64,000 bases of DNA from NCBI RefSeq assembly GCF_000733765.1, contig NZ_JPOG01000001.1, positions 1,240,001 to 1,304,000 of the forward strand, in the 5' to 3' direction. The position numbers and the translations under genes were made by a program. The DNA comes from Algiphilus aromaticivorans DG1253. GTDB taxonomy: Bacteria; Pseudomonadota; Gammaproteobacteria; Nevskiales; Nevskiaceae. Each line of letters opens with the position of its first letter. Positions within the stretch are counted from its first letter, which is position 1. Positions 6,699 through 16,186 of this stretch are shown piece by piece. The notes under the pieces were generated by a model. That model made no database searches, was not told the DNA's origin, and saw only the letters and a program-made list of their open reading frames with translations.

Positions 6699-9262
6699 TC
6701 ATGCTGAAAGCCTTCCGCGGAACCTTGTTGCCGGTCGTATTGCTGATGCTGCCGCTCGCGCTTCCGGCACAGCAGTACCGCAGCGAGACGCGTGTGCTGG
6801 ATGAAGTTCCGGAGGAGCGGGGCAAGGTCGATCCGGAGAGCCTGCTCGATCAGGCCGATTCCAGCTATGAGCGTGCCCTGCTGCTGCGCGAACTCGCGGG
6901 TCGCGCTGCGCGGCAGGAGCGCTACGAGCAGGCCGCCGATTTCCTGGGGCGCGCCTTGCAGGAGGGCGCGCTGTCGCGGCCTGCCCAGCGCGCCATGGAA
7001 GAGCAATTGTCGCAGCTGCTGGTCGCCTCCGGCGATCCTGCCGCCATCATCCGCGGCCTCGAGGACAAGGTGCGCGGCAATCGCGATGCGGCGCCGGCGC
7101 AGCAGGCTGCGCTGGGCAGCGCCTATGCGGCGCGCGAGCGCTTCCGGGACGCGCTGCCCTTGCTGGAGCAAGCGGTCAGACGCTCGCGCGAGCCGCAGGA
7201 AAGCTGGCTGCGCGCGCTGCTCGCCACGCAGATCGGCCTGGATCGCAGCAATGACGCGCGCCGCACGGTCGATCGCCTGCTTGTACGCAATCCGCGCGAG
7301 GCTCAGTACTGGCGCCAGGCGGTGGCACTGCACCGCAAGGCGGGCGACGACAAGCAGGCGCAGGCCGCCTTGGAGGTCGCGGCGCGGCTCGGCTTCGTCG
7401 CTGACGCCGCGCAGCGCCGCCATCTCGCCGGGCTGACCGCGCGCATCGGCGCGCCCTATTACGCGGCGACGCAGCTTGAGGACTGGATGGAGAGCGGCGC
7501 AGTACCGCGCACGCGCGAGACCCTGCGCGAGCTGGCCGGCTACTGGCTGGCATCGCGCGAGGATGGCGCTGCCGTCGAAGCCGTGCGCGCCTTCCTCGCC
7601 ACTGGCGGCGACGTCGAGATGCGTCGCCAGCTCGGCCAGCTGCACATGGACCGCGAGGAGTATGGCCAGGCCATCGACGCTTTCGAGCGCGTGCTGGCCG
7701 CGGTGCCTGACGAGGTCGATACCCGCATGTCACTCGCCGTGGCGCGTTACCAGACCGCCGACATCGAGGGTGCGCTGGCCGCCTTCAAGAAGGCGGCGCA
7801 GAGCGACAGGCACGCCGCGCTCGCTGCCGACTGGATCGAGTACCTGGAAAGCGGCCGCGCACGTGACCAGGCGATGAGCGCCGCGCGCGAGCGTGCCGCC
7901 TCGCGCGGCGATACCGAGACCGAGCTGGCGCGCGCCGTGCTGGGCGATCCGATGTCGCTGGAAGGAGGCGAGGAGACCGATGCGCACAGCCGTGGCGGAC
8001 TTACCCCGGTGGGCGCCAACGCGGGCCCCAGCGCCGACGGCGTGATCCCGCCCTGGAACGGAGGCATCACGCCCGATCGCTGGCCGGAAAGCTTTGCTGA
8101 AGGCGACCGCCTGGTTGATCCCTTCGCCAGCGACGAGCCCGTCGCTACCGTTACGGCCGGGAACATGGCCGAACATTCCAAGTATCTGAGCGACGGGCAC
8201 AAGGCGCTGCTGCGCAGCCGCGAAGGCTTCCGGATGCCCGTCTATCCGACACGGCGCAGCGTCAGCTATCCCAAGCGCATTTACGAGGCTACGCGCGCCA
8301 ACTCGGACCGCGCGCGCCTGATCGGCTCGGACTCACTCGAAGGCGCGCGGCTGGGCTTCCCTTTCCGCGAGCCCGAGAATGGCGTGGAGGCGATGTGGAA
8401 TCACCGTGTGCGTTATCGCGGCGACTCGGTCATGGCGCGCACCGAGCAGGCGGTGGTGGCGCCCTCGGGCGACGTCGAGCGCCGGCTGTATCAGACCGAG
8501 CGCGTCTACTTCCGCTACGGCAATCTGGATGATCCGGTCGACATCGATCGACAGAACATCCTGCTCTACTACCTGAGCTGGTTCTCGCGCGATCGCAGCG
8601 GCGTGGATTTCCTGACGCTGGTGCATGAGACCGCCAACGCCGCGGACCGTGGGCGCGCGGTCTGGGTGTTGCCGCCGCGCAGCAATCGACTCTTCCGCGT
8701 ACCCCCGGTGGGCTACGATCAGCCTTTCCCGGGGTCCGGTGGGCTCTACTTCGTCGATATGCTGGATATGTACAACGGCGCTTTCGACCGTTACGACTGG
8801 AAGCTGATCGGCAAGAGGGAGATGTACATCCCCTACAACGGTTTCAAATGGGTCGACGGCAGCTACGAGGTCGACGAGCTGTTGCAGGGTGGTCAGCCCA
8901 ACCCTGACGCAATGCGCTTCGAGCGTCATCGGGTCTGGATTGTCGAGGCCACCGAGCGTGCCGGCAAGTCGCACGCCTTCGGCAAGCGCGTCTTCTATAT
9001 CGACGAGGACAGCTGGAATGTTGCCCTGGTCGAGAACTACGATAACCAGGGCAACCTCTGGCGCGTCCAGGAAGGGCACATCCTGCCGCTCTACAACGCG
9101 CAGGCGGCGAATGCCTCGCCGGTGGTGACCTACGATCTCAAAGACGGCCGCTACTTCATCAACCGTATCGCCGCTGAAACCGATCCGCCGCAATACGATG
9201 TACCCGGCATCCGAGCCGGCGACTATCTGCCCTCGTCGGTGCGCTCGCGCTACGCACGCTGA
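6695..9262 (+). CDS. TPR protein fused to a DUF1329 domain (TonB operon)
   Basis: An 855-residue exported protein with a two-part architecture. A signal peptide (cleavage near LPA-Q, residue 25) leads into a helical, tetratricopeptide-like half (about residues 30-425), with repeats such as RQERYEQAADFLGRALQ and REEYGQAIDAFERVLAAVP. From about residue 433 (GLTPVGANAGPSADGVIPPW) to the end it is a complete DUF1329 domain: NMAEHSKYLSDGHKALL, RLGFPF, WNHRVRYRG, KLIGKREMYIPYNGF, FERHRVWIVEA and YIDEDSWN. Vibrio- and Shewanella-type TonB2 operons usually end in a TPR protein alone. DUF1329 proteins are normally stand-alone periplasmic proteins with a LolB/LolA-like fold. The frame is continuous, so this reads as a true fusion. 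Coupling to tonB is by ATGA overlap. Confidence 0.88.
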   Translation: MIMLKAFRGTLLPVVLLMLPLALPAQQYRSETRVLDEVPEERGKVDPESLLDQADSSYERALLLRELAGRAARQERYEQAADFLGRALQEGALSRPAQRAMEEQLSQLLVASGDPAAIIRGLEDKVRGNRDAAPAQQAALGSAYAARERFRDALPLLEQAVRRSREPQESWLRALLATQIGLDRSNDARRTVDRLLVRNPREAQYWRQAVALHRKAGDDKQAQAALEVAARLGFVADAAQRRHLAGLTARIGAPYYAATQLEDWMESGAVPRTRETLRELAGYWLASREDGAAVEAVRAFLATGGDVEMRRQLGQLHMDREEYGQAIDAFERVLAAVPDEVDTRMSLAVARYQTADIEGALAAFKKAAQSDRHAALAADWIEYLESGRARDQAMSAARERAASRGDTETELARAVLGDPMSLEGGEETDAHSRGGLTPVGANAGPSADGVIPPWNGGITPDRWPESFAEGDRLVDPFASDEPVATVTAGNMAEHSKYLSDGHKALLRSREGFRMPVYPTRRSVSYPKRIYEATRANSDRARLIGSDSLEGARLGFPFREPENGVEAMWNHRVRYRGDSVMARTEQAVVAPSGDVERRLYQTERVYFRYGNLDDPVDIDRQNILLYYLSWFSRDRSGVDFLTLVHETANAADRGRAVWVLPPRSNRLFRVPPVGYDQPFPGSGGLYFVDMLDMYNGAFDRYDWKLIGKREMYIPYNGFKWVDGSYEVDELLQGGQPNPDAMRFERHRVWIVEATERAGKSHAFGKRVFYIDEDSWNVALVENYDNQGNLWRVQEGHILPLYNAQAANASPVVTYDLKDGRYFINRIAAETDPPQYDVPGIRAGDYLPSSVRSRYAR

Positions 9263-9274
9263 GTCGCAGGCCGC

Positions 9275-9739
9275 TCAGTCGGCCTCGCGATTCTGCGTGT
9301 TCAGCTCGCGCGCGATCAGCGTGGCCAGCTCCGGGAAGACGCGCTCGACGTCCTTGCGCGCGCCGCCGCGCATGCGGCTGTAGATCGAAGTCACCACACG
9401 GTTACTGGAGCGCTGCGCGCGCGCATCGGCCACGGCCAGTACCGCGTCGCAGGCAGCATCCTCGTGGCGCATCAGCTGTGCAGCAAAGTCCGGCTCGGTG
9501 CTCGGGTCCCACTTCTGGTAGTAGGGATCGAGGGCGTCCAGGAATTCGGGCAGCAGACGGCGCGAGGATTGTTCGAGCAGATCAGGGCGCGCGCGCTGGG
9601 CCGTGTGCAGCGCCGAGCGCAGCGTGAAGCCTTTCATGCCGCCGGCGCCGGAGAGAAAAGATTCGATCATGTGCGCGCACTCGCGCACGACGGTCGCTTC
9701 GCGCGGACTCTGCATGATGCGGTCGCGTAACTGGGACAT
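9275..9739 (-). CDS. DUF6918-like helical protein
   Basis: A 154-residue soluble protein with a helical composition. The N-terminal MSQLRDRIMQSPREATVVRECAHMI and the later GFTLRSALHTAQRARPDLLE and LLPEFLDALDPYYQKW follow the layout of DUF6918 proteins, whose function is unknown. A longer reading from an ATG at 9775 adds 12 residues; the internal ATG was preferred because family members begin close to this point, but neither has a clear ribosome-binding site. The gene converges on the TPR-DUF1329 gene and is divergent from the ABC1 kinase. Confidence 0.65.
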   Translation of the reverse strand: MSQLRDRIMQSPREATVVRECAHMIESFLSGAGGMKGFTLRSALHTAQRARPDLLEQSSRRLLPEFLDALDPYYQKWDPSTEPDFAAQLMRHEDAACDAVLAVADARAQRSSNRVVTSIYSRMRGGARKDVERVFPELATLIARELNTQNREAD

Positions 9740-9859
9740 GCGGCTAACGGGGTACTTTGCCCTTGGGGGCGCCATGCTAGCCCAGCAGCGCTGGGAGCGC
9801 CTTCACTTGTTCGGGCGAGCGGGCATACTGCGCGCGTTTGTGTACGACGACGAGCGAGC

Positions 9860-11278
9860 ATGGCAAGCGACGACGACAAACCCAAGCGCGCCAGCATGGA
9901 TCGGCTGACGACGAACCCGATGGCACGCAACTGGGCCATGACGCGACTGGGCGTCGGCACCGGCGCCCGTTTCGCAGCGCACAGCTTCGGCAACTTCTTC
10001 CGCGGCGCGGACGGGCGGCGCGATGCCGACCGCACCTTCTATCGCGAGGAGGCCGAGAAGCTGGCTGACGCTTTGGGCAATCTCAAGGGCAGCGTCATGA
10101 AGGCGGGGCAGATGCTGTCGCTCTACGCACAGTATTTTCTGCCACCGGAGGCCGTGGAAGTGCTCTCGGGGCTTCAGGACGACACTGCGCCGGTGTCCTG
10201 GTCTGTGCTTGAGCCTGTGCTGGAGCGCAGCCTGGGAGCGCGTCGACTCGCGGAGCTCGAGATCGATCGCGAGCCGCTGGCGGCAGCCTCGCTGGGGCAG
10301 GTGCACCGCGCGCGCCGAAAGAGCGACAGCGCCGAGCTGGTACTCAAGGTCCAGTATCCCGGCGTGGGCGATGCCATCGAAAGCGATGTGCGTACGCTGC
10401 GCCGGCTGCTGGGGATGACGCGGTTGGCGCCGAAGGGACTGGATCTGGAGCCGCTCTTCAACGAAGTGCGCGAGATGCTGCACCGCGAGGTTGATTACGC
10501 CAGCGAAGCGCGCTACACCAAGGATTACGGGCGGCGGCTGGCCGAGGACGAGCGCTTCATCGTGCCGCAGCTGTACGAGGAATACTGCGCGGACATGGTG
10601 CTGGCGCTGTCCTACGAATCCGGTGTCAGCGTACGCGACGAATCGGTGACGACGCTGCCGCAGGAGCAACGCAATGACCTGGGCTATGCCTTCATGGAGC
10701 TCTTCCTGCGCGAGTTCTTCTCCTGGGGCATGGTGCAGACCGACCCGCATTTCGGGAACTACCGCATTCGTATCGAAGAAGGTGCATCTCCGCGCATCGT
10801 GCTGCTGGATTTCGGCGCCACCCGCGTCTTCGGCCGCGGTTTCATCGATGGCTATCGACGACTGCTCTCGGGCGCTCTCTTCGGGCCGCGTGAGGACATT
10901 TTCGAGGGTGCCACGCAGATCGGTCTGATGGACAAGGGGCACCCGCAGAACGTGCTGGATGCCTTTGCCGAGCTCGTGGAGTTGATCATGGAGCCCTTCC
11001 GCCAGCCCGACGAGCCGGGCGCGCGCACCGAGTTGCTCACGGCGGATAAGGCCTATCGCTTCGGCGACTCCGACCTGCTGCCGCGCGCCGCGCAGAAGGC
11101 GGCGCGCAATTCGCTGTCTCGCTGGTTCCGTGTGCCGCCGCGCGAAATCGTCTTCCTGCACCGGCGCTTGGCGGGCACCTTCATGGCCTGCGGTGTGCTG
11201 GATGCGCAGCTGCGCGGGCGCGGTTTGCTCATGCATGCGCTGGGGTGGAAGGACCCGAATCCGGGCGCAGGCAAATGA
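9860..11278 (+). CDS. ABC1/UbiB-family atypical kinase
   Basis: A 472-residue ABC1 (ADCK/COQ8/UbiB) protein. KAGQM (about residues 81-85) is the KxGQ signature, and AAASLGQVHRA (about 140-150) is the alanine-rich loop that replaces the glycine loop of normal kinases. VLKVQYPG holds the ATP-binding Lys. MVQTDPHFGNY and LLDFGATR (near residue 317) are the catalytic loop and metal-binding segments. Family members support quinone or lipid metabolism, usually as ATPases. It lacks C-terminal membrane spans of UbiB type, and no ubiquinone gene is near, so a UbiB role is not claimed. It is flanked by DUF1329 genes on both sides. Confidence 0.88.
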   Translation: MASDDDKPKRASMDRLTTNPMARNWAMTRLGVGTGARFAAHSFGNFFRGADGRRDADRTFYREEAEKLADALGNLKGSVMKAGQMLSLYAQYFLPPEAVEVLSGLQDDTAPVSWSVLEPVLERSLGARRLAELEIDREPLAAASLGQVHRARRKSDSAELVLKVQYPGVGDAIESDVRTLRRLLGMTRLAPKGLDLEPLFNEVREMLHREVDYASEARYTKDYGRRLAEDERFIVPQLYEEYCADMVLALSYESGVSVRDESVTTLPQEQRNDLGYAFMELFLREFFSWGMVQTDPHFGNYRIRIEEGASPRIVLLDFGATRVFGRGFIDGYRRLLSGALFGPREDIFEGATQIGLMDKGHPQNVLDAFAELVELIMEPFRQPDEPGARTELLTADKAYRFGDSDLLPRAAQKAARNSLSRWFRVPPREIVFLHRRLAGTFMACGVLDAQLRGRGLLMHALGWKDPNPGAGK

Positions 11279-11386
11279 ACCCTTGTTCATCTACTGTACG
11301 CCTGTGCCTCGTATTCTCGTGCAGCGGATGGCAGCGAATGCGTTATTATTGAACGAATGTTTACCCCCCGGAAGGAGACCCATCGG

Positions 11387-12748
11387 ATGACATTTACAAG
11401 GAAAACTCTCGCTATTGCAGTAGGTGCCCTGTGGGCGCTGTCGTCGAGCGCGCTGGCCGCGGTGAGCGCGGAAGAGGCGAAGAAGCTGGGCAACGAGCTG
11501 ACCCCCATCGGTGCCAACCCTGAGGGCAATGAGGCAGGCACGATCCCGGAGTGGACTCCCCAGGATCAGAAGGGCCCGCTGAGCGGCGAGTACCCGAGCG
11601 ATCCCGAGATCGACGCCGAGGATCCCAAGTTCACCATCACCGCCGCCAATATGGCGGAGTACGAAGACAAGCTGTCGGAAGGGCACAAGCTGCTGCTCGA
11701 GCGCTTTCCGGATAGCTACAAGATGAACATCTACCCGAGCCACCGCAACGTCAACTGGCCGGAAGAGATCAAGGAAGCCAGCAAGCGTAACGCCACCACC
11801 TGCGAGTTCCGTGGCCCGGACGACATCACCAACTGCAAGCTCGGCTTTCCCTTCCCGGTCCCGCAGAGCGGCGCCGAGGTCATCTGGAACCACAAGGTGA
11901 AATGGCGCGGTAACAACGCCCGGCGCTACAACAACCAGATGATCGTGCAGCCGGATGGCGAGTATCAGTTCACGAAGATCGTCGAGGACGTCACCTTCAG
12001 CTACGCCAACATCGACGATCCGCAGCCGATCAAGGATGGGCAGGGCGAGTATCTGCGCTATCTCTCCGAGACGGTGGCGCCGGTCCGCCTGGCGGGCACC
12101 TTCATTCTGGTGCACGAGAAGGTCGGCACCGGTGAGGCCGGTCGTCGCGCCTGGCTGTATTCGCCCGGTCTGCGCCGCATTCGTCGTGCGCCCTCGGTGT
12201 GCTGCGACAACCCTTACGAAGGCACCGACGGCCACCAGTTCTACGACCAGGTCGATATGTTCAACGGTGTCAAGGAGCGCTTCACCTGGAAGCTGCTGGG
12301 CAAGAAGGAGATGTACGTTCCGTACAACTCTCACAAGATCGCCGGTCCGGACACCACCTACGATGATCTGGCCTCGCCGCGCCACCTGAACCAGGAGCTG
12401 CCGCGCTACGAGCTGCACCGCGTCTGGGTGGTCGAGGCGGAGAACAAGGAAGACCTGCGACATACCTTCGGCAAGAAGGTGCTCTACGTCGACGAGGACA
12501 GCTGGAACATCGTGATGATCGATAACTACGACCATCGCGGCGAGCTGATGCAGTTCCAGGAAGGTCATCTCTCCTTCGCCCGGAACGTCCTGGCCACCGG
12601 TACGAGCCCCGAGGTGATCTATCACTTCAACACTGGGCGCTACTTCCTGACTGCGCTGGCGCAGCAGGACCGGCCTATCGACAACTCGGTCGAGTACGAT
12701 GACAGCTTCTTCACCGCCTCCGCGGTGCAGCGCAAGACCTCGCGCTGA
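11387..12748 (+). CDS. DUF1329 periplasmic protein
   Basis: A 453-residue exported protein with a signal peptide (cleavage near SALA-A, about residue 24) and a full DUF1329 domain. The ATG lies 9 bases after a GGAAGGAG site; an upstream in-frame ATG would place that site inside the gene. Motifs shared with the TonB-operon fusion are LTPIGANPEGNEAGTIPEW, NMAEYEDKLSEGHKLLL, LGFPF, WNHKVKWRG, KLLGKKEMYVPYNSH, YELHRVWVVEA and YVDEDSWN. DUF1329 proteins often sit beside DUF1302 outer-membrane proteins and RND/MMPL exporters in lipid or steroid loci. Neither partner is present here. A strong terminator follows, so it is probably a single-gene unit. Confidence 0.9.
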   Translation: MTFTRKTLAIAVGALWALSSSALAAVSAEEAKKLGNELTPIGANPEGNEAGTIPEWTPQDQKGPLSGEYPSDPEIDAEDPKFTITAANMAEYEDKLSEGHKLLLERFPDSYKMNIYPSHRNVNWPEEIKEASKRNATTCEFRGPDDITNCKLGFPFPVPQSGAEVIWNHKVKWRGNNARRYNNQMIVQPDGEYQFTKIVEDVTFSYANIDDPQPIKDGQGEYLRYLSETVAPVRLAGTFILVHEKVGTGEAGRRAWLYSPGLRRIRRAPSVCCDNPYEGTDGHQFYDQVDMFNGVKERFTWKLLGKKEMYVPYNSHKIAGPDTTYDDLASPRHLNQELPRYELHRVWVVEAENKEDLRHTFGKKVLYVDEDSWNIVMIDNYDHRGELMQFQEGHLSFARNVLATGTSPEVIYHFNTGRYFLTALAQQDRPIDNSVEYDDSFFTASAVQRKTSR

Positions 12749-12766
12749 TCGCAGCGATTATCATGA

Positions 12767-12798
12767 CCGCCGGACCCTCGGGCCCGGCGGTTTTTTTT
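12767..12798 (+). terminator. Rho-independent terminator of the DUF1329 gene
   Basis: CCGCCGG (12767-12773) pairs with CCGGCGG (12784-12790) around a 10-base loop and is followed directly by eight T residues. It lies 18 bases after the DUF1329 stop codon. Confidence 0.88.
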
Positions 12799-12820
12799 GG
12801 CGGAAGAAAAAAGGAAAGGC

Positions 12821-13324
12821 ATGGCCACCATCGAACGCAGTCAGCAGCTCGATTTCGACGCACCCGTTGACGCCGTCTTGCGCATGCTGACGGACGCGGA
12901 TTTCTATCGCGCCAAGTACGAGACGCTGGGATTCGAAGCGCTGAAGGTGACCGAAGAGAAGGCCGGCGACGCCGACTTCGCCGTGCGTGCCAACTACCGG
13001 ACGCAGACCGAGCTACCGCTGCCCGGCTGGGCACGTAAAGTTATGCCCGACACCATCCAGGTCGAGCAGATCGATCAATGGCAGCAGGATGGCGCCGCCG
13101 GCAACATCACGATCCGAATCCAGGGCACGCCGGTGCAGATCGAGGCGCGCATGGGGCTCAAGGACCGGGGCGGAGCGTCCTCGAATCACATCGACTGGCG
13201 CTTCAGCTGCAGTGTGCCGCTGATCGGCGGCCGCGTCGCCGAGCTGTTGGCCGATGACGTCTGCAGCAAGGCGGAGCGCGACCACGAGTACGGTCGCAAG
13301 CGTGCGGCGGAGTACCAGGAGTGA
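12821..13324 (+). CDS. DUF2505 protein
   Basis: A 167-residue soluble protein matching DUF2505, a START/SRPBCC-like family of unknown function. Characteristic parts are the opening TIERSQQLDFDAPVDAVLRMLTDADFYRAKYETLG, the central RTQTELPLPGWARKVMPDTI and the closing GGRVAELLADDV. The ATG follows AAAGGAAAGG closely, and the gene begins just after the terminator of DUF1329, so it must have its own promoter. The last codons overlap the GTG start of the next gene. Confidence 0.85.
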   Translation: MATIERSQQLDFDAPVDAVLRMLTDADFYRAKYETLGFEALKVTEEKAGDADFAVRANYRTQTELPLPGWARKVMPDTIQVEQIDQWQQDGAAGNITIRIQGTPVQIEARMGLKDRGGASSNHIDWRFSCSVPLIGGRVAELLADDVCSKAERDHEYGRKRAAEYQE

Positions 13325-13563
13325 GTCCAACACCCGGCAAGGACAAGTCGCGGAAGGACGAAGATCGTTTGAGCTTCATGCAGTTGCTGCAGAGCGTGCT
13401 CGCGGCGCTGCTGGGCGTGCAGAGCGAGTCGGCTCGGACCCGCGACTTCAGCAAGGGTCGGCCGCTGCATTTCATTATCATCGGTGTGGCGGCGACAGTG
13501 CTTCTCGTGCTTATTTTCGCCGGCATCGTGCGCCTGGTCCTGAGCGTCTCGGGCGCCGGCTGA
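13321..13563 (+). CDS. DUF2970 small membrane protein
   Basis: An 80-residue protein starting at a GTG that overlaps the stop of the DUF2505 gene (GTGA). The segment SFMQLLQSVLAALLGVQSE is the DUF2970 signature, and a single membrane span follows (about residues 50-73). Family members are small inner-membrane proteins of unknown function. It converges with mutS, ending 2 bases from the mutS stop. Confidence 0.82.
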   Translation: MSPTPGKDKSRKDEDRLSFMQLLQSVLAALLGVQSESARTRDFSKGRPLHFIIIGVAATVLLVLIFAGIVRLVLSVSGAG

Positions 13564-13564
13564 G

Positions 13565-16102
13565 CTAGTCGGCGAGGCCCTTCAGGCGATAGAGCAGCTC
13601 CAGCGCTTCGCGCGGGCTGAGCGCGTCTGGGTCGGCTTCCGCCAGCAACGCGCGCAGGCGGTCGTCGCCGCCACTGCCAAAGAGCGGGATCTGCGGAGCG
13701 TCCGCTGCCGGAGCAGCAGGCTGGGTCTGCTCCAGTCCCGCAAGTACCTCGCGCGCCCGAGTCAGCACTTCGGCCGGAACGCCGGCCAGCCGCGCCACCT
13801 GCACGCCGAAGCTGCGGCTGGCCGCCCCTGGGCGCACCTGATGCAGCAGTACGAAGCGGTCGCCGTACTCGGCGGCCTGCAGATGCAGATTGCCGATGCC
13901 CGCAAAGAGCTCGGGCAACTCGGTAAGCTCGAAGTAGTGCGTGGCGAAGAGGCACAGGCAGCCATTGCGCTCGGCCAGCGCCTCCGCCGTGGCCCGCGCC
14001 AGCGCCAGGCCGTCGTAGGTGCTGGTGCCGCGGCCGATTTCGTCCATCAGCACCAGACTGTGGCCGTCGGCGTGGTGCAGGATATGGGCGGTTTCGGTCA
14101 TCTCCACCATGAAGGTGGACTGCCCGCCGGCCAGATCATCGGCAGCGCCGATGCGCGTGAAGATACGCCGGATGTCGCCGATGGTGGCGGCATCTGCCGG
14201 CACGAAGCTGCCGGCCAGCGCCATCAGCGCAATGAGGGCGGTCTGACGCATGTAGGTCGATTTGCCGCCCATGTTGGGGCCGGTGACGATCTGCATCCGC
14301 GTAGCGGCATCCAGGCTGGCGTCGTTGGCCACGAAGGCGTGATCGGCCTTGATCTCGACGACCGGGTGCCGGCCGCCGGTGATGCGAATCTCGGGCGCGT
14401 CGCTGAGCTGCGGGCGGACGTAGCGGTTGGCCTCGGCGCGTTCGGCGAGGCAAGCCAGCGTATCGAGCTCGGCCAGCGCCGAGGCGGTGGCACGCAGCGC
14501 CGCCAGCTCGCCGACGAGGCTGTCCAGCATGGCGTCGAAGAGCTCGCGTTCCCGCGCCAGCGCGCGCTCGCGTGCGGACAGCACCTGATCCTCGAAGTGT
14601 TTCAGCTCCTCGGTGATGTAGCGCTCGACGTTCTTCAGCGTCTGGCGGCGGCTGTAGTCGACCGGGGCATCGGCCGCCCGGCCGCGCGGAATCTCGATGT
14701 AGTAGCCGTGCACGCGGTTGTAGCCGACGCGCAGGGTGTCGATGCCACTGCGCGTCCGTTCACGCGTCTCCAGCTCGGCGAGAAATCCGTCGGCGTTGGT
14801 CGACAGCGCGCGCAGCTCGTCAAGGGTGGCGTCGAAGCCCTCGGCGAAGACGCCGCCGTCCTTCACGGATTGCGGCAGCGTTGCGGCGAGCGCCTTGTCG
14901 AGATGCTCCGCCAGTTCGCGGTGGGGACCGAGGTCGCCGGCGAGTGTCTGAAGGCGCTCACAGTCCAGTGGCTGCAGGGCGTCGCGCACGGCGGGCAGCG
15001 CCGCCAGCGTCTCGGCCAGGGCGGCGAGATCGCGCGGGCGCGCGCTTCTCAAGGCCACGCGCGCCAGCGCGCGTTCGATGTCGTGGACCTCGCGCAGGCT
15101 GCGGCGCAGCCCGGCGTGGCGGCCGCCATCAAGCAGGCGCTCGATGGCGTCATAACGCGCGGTGATCTCGGTGCGGTCGCGCAGCGGATGCGCCAGCCAG
15201 GCGCGCAGGCGCCGGCTGCCCATGGCCGTGGCGCAGCGATCGAGCACGCCGACCAGGCTGTGGCCTTCCTCGCCGGCCAGCGAGCTGGTGATCTCGAGGT
15301 TGCGCCGGCTGCCGGCGTCGATGTGCAGCGCGCGCGCCAGATCCTCGGTACGCAGCGCCGTGATGTGGGGCAGGGCGCTGCGCTGGGTATCGCGCACATA
15401 GGCCAGCAGCGCCCCGGCTGCGGCGACGGCCGCCGGCAACTCGTCGCAGCCGAAGGCCTTGAGGTGGGGCGTGCCGAGTTGGCCGCAGAGCAGCCTGCGG
15501 GCGGTGGTGGGGTCGAAATGCATGCCCGCCCAGGCCACCGCACCGTCGGTGGCGGCATCTTCTGGCATGAGCAGTTCGGCCGGCTGCAGACGCGCCAGCT
15601 CGGCCGCAACGGCGTCGGATTCCGTGTTCTGCAGGCAGGCGAAGTCGCCAGAGGCGAGGTCGAGCCAGGCGAGGCCCTCGGCTTCGCCGTGGCGGCAGTG
15701 TGCGGCCAGCAGCGTTGTGCGTGTGGGCTCCAGCAGCGCCTCATCGGTGGTCGTGCCGGCGGTGAGAATGCGCACGACCTCGCGTTCCACCGGGCCCTTG
15801 CCGCCGGGCTCGGTCATCTGCTCGGCGATGGCGATGGACTCGCCCATTTTCAGCAGGCGTGCGGCGTACTGCTCGAGAGCGTGCACTGGCACGCCGGCCA
15901 TGGGGATGGGCTCGCCGGCGGACTCGCCGCGCTTGGTCAGGGTCAGCGCGAGCAGGCGTGCGGCGCGCTTGGCGTCGTCGTAGAAGAGCTCGTAGAAGTC
16001 CCCCATGCGGAAGAAAAGCAGCCGCTCGGGATGCTGCGCCTTCAGGCGCAGGAACTGCTGCATGACCGGGGTATGGGCCTCGATGCCGGCGATATCGCTC
16101 AT
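13565..16102 (-). CDS. mutS: DNA mismatch repair protein MutS
   Basis: An 845-residue MutS, close to the family's usual 850-860. It recognises base mismatches and small loops and recruits MutL. The N-terminal mismatch-binding domain has [31 protein letters not shown], with the Phe-x-Glu mismatch wedge in FYELF. The Walker A loop [13 protein letters not shown] is near residue 611, with [16 protein letters not shown] and [12 protein letters not shown] after it. The C-terminus carries the helical dimer region. It lies opposite to the cinA-recA block, a common gammaproteobacterial arrangement. Confidence 0.97.
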   Translation of the reverse strand: MSDIAGIEAHTPVMQQFLRLKAQHPERLLFFRMGDFYELFYDDAKRAARLLALTLTKRGESAGEPIPMAGVPVHALEQYAARLLKMGESIAIAEQMTEPGGKGPVEREVVRILTAGTTTDEALLEPTRTTLLAAHCRHGEAEGLAWLDLASGDFACLQNTESDAVAAELARLQPAELLMPEDAATDGAVAWAGMHFDPTTARRLLCGQLGTPHLKAFGCDELPAAVAAAGALLAYVRDTQRSALPHITALRTEDLARALHIDAGSRRNLEITSSLAGEEGHSLVGVLDRCATAMGSRRLRAWLAHPLRDRTEITARYDAIERLLDGGRHAGLRRSLREVHDIERALARVALRSARPRDLAALAETLAALPAVRDALQPLDCERLQTLAGDLGPHRELAEHLDKALAATLPQSVKDGGVFAEGFDATLDELRALSTNADGFLAELETRERTRSGIDTLRVGYNRVHGYYIEIPRGRAADAPVDYSRRQTLKNVERYITEELKHFEDQVLSARERALARERELFDAMLDSLVGELAALRATASALAELDTLACLAERAEANRYVRPQLSDAPEIRITGGRHPVVEIKADHAFVANDASLDAATRMQIVTGPNMGGKSTYMRQTALIALMALAGSFVPADAATIGDIRRIFTRIGAADDLAGGQSTFMVEMTETAHILHHADGHSLVLMDEIGRGTSTYDGLALARATAEALAERNGCLCLFATHYFELTELPELFAGIGNLHLQAAEYGDRFVLLHQVRPGAASRSFGVQVARLAGVPAEVLTRAREVLAGLEQTQPAAPAADAPQIPLFGSGGDDRLRALLAEADPDALSPREALELLYRLKGLAD

Positions 16103-16186
16103 GCGGGGCAGACGGTGATGGATGGCGAGCCGCGGATGCTACAGGCAAGCGCACCCGTATGGCGCGCCACGACGTACCATGCGGCC

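Noticed and set aside
9860-11278. Assignment of the ABC1 kinase as UbiB
   Set aside because: No ubiquinone genes are adjacent and C-terminal membrane spans are not evident, so only the broad family is given.
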